The translations under genes were made by a program, and so were the position numbers. From assembly GCA_035569435.1 (NCBI GenBank), contig DATMNB010000021.1, forward strand, positions 1-8,743: 8,743 nucleotides of DNA. Direction: 5' to 3'. The notes under the pieces are model-generated. The model made no database searches. It was not told the origin of the DNA and worked only from the letters and a program-made list of their open reading frames with translations. Shown here in pieces: positions 5,877-8,743 of the stretch. Origin of the DNA: DASRDS01 sp035569435. Lineage in GTDB: Bacteria > Gemmatimonadota > Gemmatimonadetes > Gemmatimonadales > Gemmatimonadaceae. Numbering within the stretch: position 1 is the stretch's first letter; each line of letters begins with the position of its first letter.

Positions 5877-8060
5877 TCACTCATCAGTGGTCAGCCGGTC
5901 GCGCCGAGCGACCTCTGACACACCTTTCACGCGGCGCGCGGCCTTCATGATGCGCTCCAGGTGGGCGAGATTCTCCACCTCCACCAACGCGGACCCAGTG
6001 ACGCGCCCATCGACCGTCTGCAGCTCCATGCTGCGAATATCAGTCCCAGTCGCGCTGACCGCGGCCGCGACATCGGCATAGAGCCCACGTCGATCGTACG
6101 CCTCGAGCGTTAAACGCACCGTAAAGCGCTCACCCTCGACTTCCTGCCAGTCGATCTCCAACCGCCGCTCGGGCTCGTGGGCCAGGAACAACAGGTTGGG
6201 ACAGTCGCCCCGATGAATGCTCACGCCCCGACCCCGGGTCACGTACCCCACGACAGGGTCACCAGGCACCGGCTGACAACACTGGGCGTACCGCACCATG
6301 AGCCCATCCGCACCCTGGATGCGCACGCCCTTGCTCCCACGGCGCACGCGATCGACCAACCGCTCCAGCGCGCTCGGCCTCGCCTGCGCCGGCCCGTCCG
6401 GCGTCTCGAGCTCCGGATGCAGAATCTTGAGCGCCTGCCACACGTTGACGTCGCCCTGCCCGATCGATGCCATGAGGTGATCGGCGTCGTTCAGGCTCAG
6501 CTCCTTCGCCACCAACTCCAGATCGTCATCGTCCGGCCGCGTCAACCGCCGCCGCTTGACCTCGCGATCCAGAATCTCCCGCCCGAGCTTCTGCGACGTC
6601 TCCTGCTCCTCATGCCGCAGCCACTGCCGGATCTTGCTCCGCGCCCGCCCCGTGCGCACGTGCGCCAGCCAGTCCCGGCTCGGACGCGCCGCCGGGGCCG
6701 TGAGAATCTCCACGGTCTCCGAGTTTTTGAGAGGCCGCGACAGCGGGGCGATCTTCCCGTTGATCTTGGACCCCTGGCAGTGCAACCCGACCTGCGTATG
6801 CACCGCGAACGCAAAGTCGATCGGCGTCGCCCCTTTGGGCAGCTGAATCACATCGCCGGTCGGCGTGAAGACAAAGATCTCGTCCTGGTACAGGTCGAGC
6901 TTGAGGAACTCCAGAAACTCATCAGGCGTCTTGGCATCGAGCTGGAGCTCGAGCACCTGCCGGAACCACGACAGATGCCGCTCCAGATCCTCGGCGCCGT
7001 TGTTCTGCCCCGCGGTCTTGTACAGCCAGTGGGCCGCGATCCCGAACTCCGCGGTGCGGTGCATGTCGCGCGTCCGGATCTGAATCTCGAACAGCTGCCG
7101 TCCCGGCCCAAACACCGTCGTGTGGAGCGACTGGTAGCCGTTCGACTTGGGCTGGGCGATGTAATCCTTGATCCGTTCCTGGAGCGGCGTCCACCCATCG
7201 TGGATGAGCCCCAGGGCGTGATAGCAGTCGGGCACGCTGTTCACGAGCACCCGGATCGCCAACAGGTCGTAGATCTCGTCGTACGGCTTCTGCCGCTTCA
7301 GCATCTTCTTGTGGATCGACCACAGATGCTTGGGCCGTCCGGTGACCTCGACGTTGGTCAACCCGGCGGCGCGCAGCACCTCATCGAGCGGGTCGCGCAT
7401 CTGGGCGATGAGCGACTCGCGCTCCCCGCGCTTCTGGGCGACCTGCTTGGCGAGCCCCTTGTACTCGTCGGGCTCCAGGTGCTTGAACGCCAGGTCCTCG
7501 AGCTCCCACCGCATCTTGGCCATACCAAAGCGATGAGCCAGCGGGGCATAGAGGTCGCGCGTCTCCTGGGCGATGCGGCGCTGTTTTTCCGGACGCAGGT
7601 ACTCGAGCGTCCGCATGTTGTGCAGCCGGTCGGCGAGCTTGATGATGATGACGCGCGCGTCCTTGGCGATCGAGAGCAGCAGCTTGCGGTAGTTCTCGAC
7701 CTGCCGCTCCTGCGACGAGTGCGCCGGGAGCGTCCCGATCTTGGTGAGCCCGTCGACGATCTCGGCGATCTCGTGGCCAAACTCGCGCTCCACCTCATCG
7801 ACCGTGACCGCCGTGTCCTCGACCACATCGTGGATCAACCCACTGGCGACCGTCACCGAATCGAGCTGCAGCTCGGCGAGGATCTTGGCCACCTCGACGC
7901 AATGGACGACATAGTCCTCGCCCGAGAACCGCTTCTGGCCAAGGTGCGCCTGATAGCTGAACTGGTAGGCCTTGATGAGCAGGTCGTGATCGAGGCGCTC
8001 GGCGCGGTCCTCGGTCACGTTCCAATTCGGAATCAGCTCGTGCAGGGCTACCGCCGTCAC
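5877..8060 (-). CDS. rel: Bifunctional (p)ppGpp synthetase/hydrolase (Rel/SpoT family)
   Basis: Long RSH enzyme that transfers pyrophosphate from ATP to GDP/GTP to make the alarmone (p)ppGpp and also hydrolyses it. The 727 residues show the full domain order. The HD hydrolase (about 25-180) keeps H53, H77-D78 (LIHDVVEDT), E81-D82 and D144 (KLADRLHNMRT). The synthetase (about 235-345) has GRPKHLWSIHKKM, RIKDYIAQPKSNGYQSLH and FEIQIRT. TGS (393-455) follows, then the helical region, a zinc-finger-like domain with C594, C595, H616 and C620, and a C-terminal ACT domain (about 645-720). The RxKD form (296-299) is typical of bifunctional enzymes rather than RelA (ExDD), and the intact HD site agrees. 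The chosen GTG overlaps the radC stop as GTGA, with AGAGGGG 5 bases upstream; a longer start at 8141 would intrude 85 bases into radC and is disfavoured. Confidence 0.97.
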   Translation of the reverse strand: MTAVALHELIPNWNVTEDRAERLDHDLLIKAYQFSYQAHLGQKRFSGEDYVVHCVEVAKILAELQLDSVTVASGLIHDVVEDTAVTVDEVEREFGHEIAEIVDGLTKIGTLPAHSSQERQVENYRKLLLSIAKDARVIIIKLADRLHNMRTLEYLRPEKQRRIAQETRDLYAPLAHRFGMAKMRWELEDLAFKHLEPDEYKGLAKQVAQKRGERESLIAQMRDPLDEVLRAAGLTNVEVTGRPKHLWSIHKKMLKRQKPYDEIYDLLAIRVLVNSVPDCYHALGLIHDGWTPLQERIKDYIAQPKSNGYQSLHTTVFGPGRQLFEIQIRTRDMHRTAEFGIAAHWLYKTAGQNNGAEDLERHLSWFRQVLELQLDAKTPDEFLEFLKLDLYQDEIFVFTPTGDVIQLPKGATPIDFAFAVHTQVGLHCQGSKINGKIAPLSRPLKNSETVEILTAPAARPSRDWLAHVRTGRARSKIRQWLRHEEQETSQKLGREILDREVKRRRLTRPDDDDLELVAKELSLNDADHLMASIGQGDVNVWQALKILHPELETPDGPAQARPSALERLVDRVRRGSKGVRIQGADGLMVRYAQCCQPVPGDPVVGYVTRGRGVSIHRGDCPNLLFLAHEPERRLEIDWQEVEGERFTVRLTLEAYDRRGLYADVAAAVSATGTDIRSMELQTVDGRVTGSALVEVENLAHLERIMKAARRVKGVSEVARRDRLTTDE

Positions 8061-8743
8061 AGCCACCCCTCTTCCAAGAAGCTCACGTGCCTGTTCCGTC
8101 CCACGATCACGTGATCGTATACCGGGATATCCAGCAGCCACCCGGTGGCCACCAACTGCGCCGTGGCCGCGCGGTCCTCGGGACTCGGCGTCGGGTCCCC
8201 GCTCGGGTGATTGTGCAGCAGGACGATCGCCGCCGCCCGCTCAGCGATCGCCTCCTGGAACACCTCGCGCGGGTGTACGGGCGACGAGTCGAGGAGCCCA
8301 CGGGTTACCGTGACGTCCCGCTTTGCGCGGTGCAGCGCGTCCAGGACGATCACGTGAAACTCCTCCGCTCCGAGGTCCCGCATCCGTGCCCCAAACCGGT
8401 CTACCACGTCACTCGGCGAGCCGATCGGCGGATTCTCGTCCACCGACTCCTCGGCCCACCGCCGTCCGAGCTCGAGCGCTGCATGCATGAACGCTGCTCG
8501 CGCACGTCCCACGCCCGAGATCCGTGTCAAATCAGCCATCGGTTGCCCGCCGAGCCGGCGGAGCGACCCACCGACCGCCGCCAGAATGGCGTGTCCGGTG
8601 TCGAGCGCCGAATAGCCGGCGCCGCCGCTGCCGACAAGGATCGCTAACAGTTCGGCGGTCGAAAGCGCCCGGGCGCCCAGGTGTTGCAGCCGCTCGCGCG
8701 GCCGGTCCCCGCTGCGTAACTGTCTAATAGCTAACGTGCGGGG
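8057..8743 (-). CDS. radC: RadC-family JAMM/MPN+ domain protein (5' end off the window)
   Basis: RadC proteins carry a helix-hairpin-helix region and a JAMM metalloprotease-like domain; the old link to DNA repair is disputed and the biochemical role is unsettled. The frame is open from the right edge, giving 228 residues without a start codon. The window begins at about the family's N-terminus (IRQLRSGDRPRERLQHLGARAL, with LSTAELLAILVGSG after it), so only a few residues should be missing. The hairpin motif is ISGVGRARA (about 75-83). The JAMM metal-site motif HNHPSGD...SPED is intact, with H177, H179 and D190 of this partial protein; VHPREVFQEAI precedes it. The C-terminus HVSFLEEGWL is typical. 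Its stop overlaps the rel start as GTGA, making it the first visible gene of the cluster. Taking the internal ATG at 8539 as the start would delete a conserved N-terminal third and is rejected. Confidence 0.95.
   Translation of the reverse strand, partial: PRTLAIRQLRSGDRPRERLQHLGARALSTAELLAILVGSGGAGYSALDTGHAILAAVGGSLRRLGGQPMADLTRISGVGRARAAFMHAALELGRRWAEESVDENPPIGSPSDVVDRFGARMRDLGAEEFHVIVLDALHRAKRDVTVTRGLLDSSPVHPREVFQEAIAERAAAIVLLHNHPSGDPTPSPEDRAATAQLVATGWLLDIPVYDHVIVGRNRHVSFLEEGWL
8066..8072 (-). promoter_or_regulatory. Ribosome binding site of rel
   Basis: AGAGGGG on the minus strand, 5 bases before the GTG at 8060 and inside the end of radC. It decides between this start and the longer in-frame alternative at 8141. 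Confidence 0.7.

Noticed and set aside
6177..8114. A 645-codon open frame on the plus strand opposite rel
   Set aside because: It is an exact antisense shadow of the rel gene, rich in Leu, Arg, His and Pro with no recognisable domain. Long antisense frames are expected where third positions are strongly G/C.
1..8743. A novel defence system, CRISPR array, insertion sequence or prophage
   Set aside because: Nearly every base is explained by recognised core genes or the vapBC pair. I saw no array-like repeats, transposase, integrase, terminal inverted repeats or tRNA gene.

Overview
This is a GC-rich bacterial window, almost entirely coding. It holds seven tightly packed housekeeping genes on the minus strand, a two-gene toxin-antitoxin module on the plus strand, and part of a secreted protein on the minus strand at the left edge. 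The high GC, the frequent GTG starts, and the secreted protein with its repeated Asp-Thr-Leu motifs suggest Gemmatimonadota or a related high-GC environmental phylum. That assignment is an inference from composition and style; no rRNA or other marker settles it.

Layout. Positions 1-827 (minus) encode the first 275 residues of an unrecognised exported protein whose 3' end lies off the left edge. Positions 828-974 form a divergent intergenic region with a GC-rich hairpin and a perfect 22-bp AT-rich palindrome. Positions 975-1654 (plus) are a VapBC-type module: an AbrB-fold antitoxin overlapping a PIN-domain toxin by ATGA. From the right edge down to 1671 the minus strand reads radC (start just off the edge), rel, uvrB, tsaE, tsaB, rimI, ssb. 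Junctions are 4-bp overlaps at radC/rel, tsaE/tsaB and tsaB/rimI, and gaps of 15, 3 and 26 nt at rel/uvrB, uvrB/tsaE and rimI/ssb, so the set is probably transcribed as one operon.

How the genes fit together. rel makes and destroys the alarmone (p)ppGpp. uvrB is the damage-verification helicase of nucleotide excision repair. ssb protects single-stranded DNA, and radC is a JAMM-fold protein of unsettled function. tsaE and tsaB belong to the machinery for the t6A modification of ANN-decoding tRNAs, and the GNAT acetyltransferase (rimI) is their usual neighbour. The operon therefore joins the stringent response, DNA repair and tRNA modification. The toxin is predicted to be an RNase, but no functional link to the operon is shown.

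I found no rRNA, tRNA, CRISPR array, insertion sequence or phage gene, and no stretch over 300 bases without a gene. Most of the window is ordinary core genome. The less ordinary points are small: the operator palindrome, an AT-rich hairpin abutting the ssb ribosome binding site, a possible leaderless start of uvrB, C-terminal tails on the antitoxin and UvrB, and the unidentified secreted protein.
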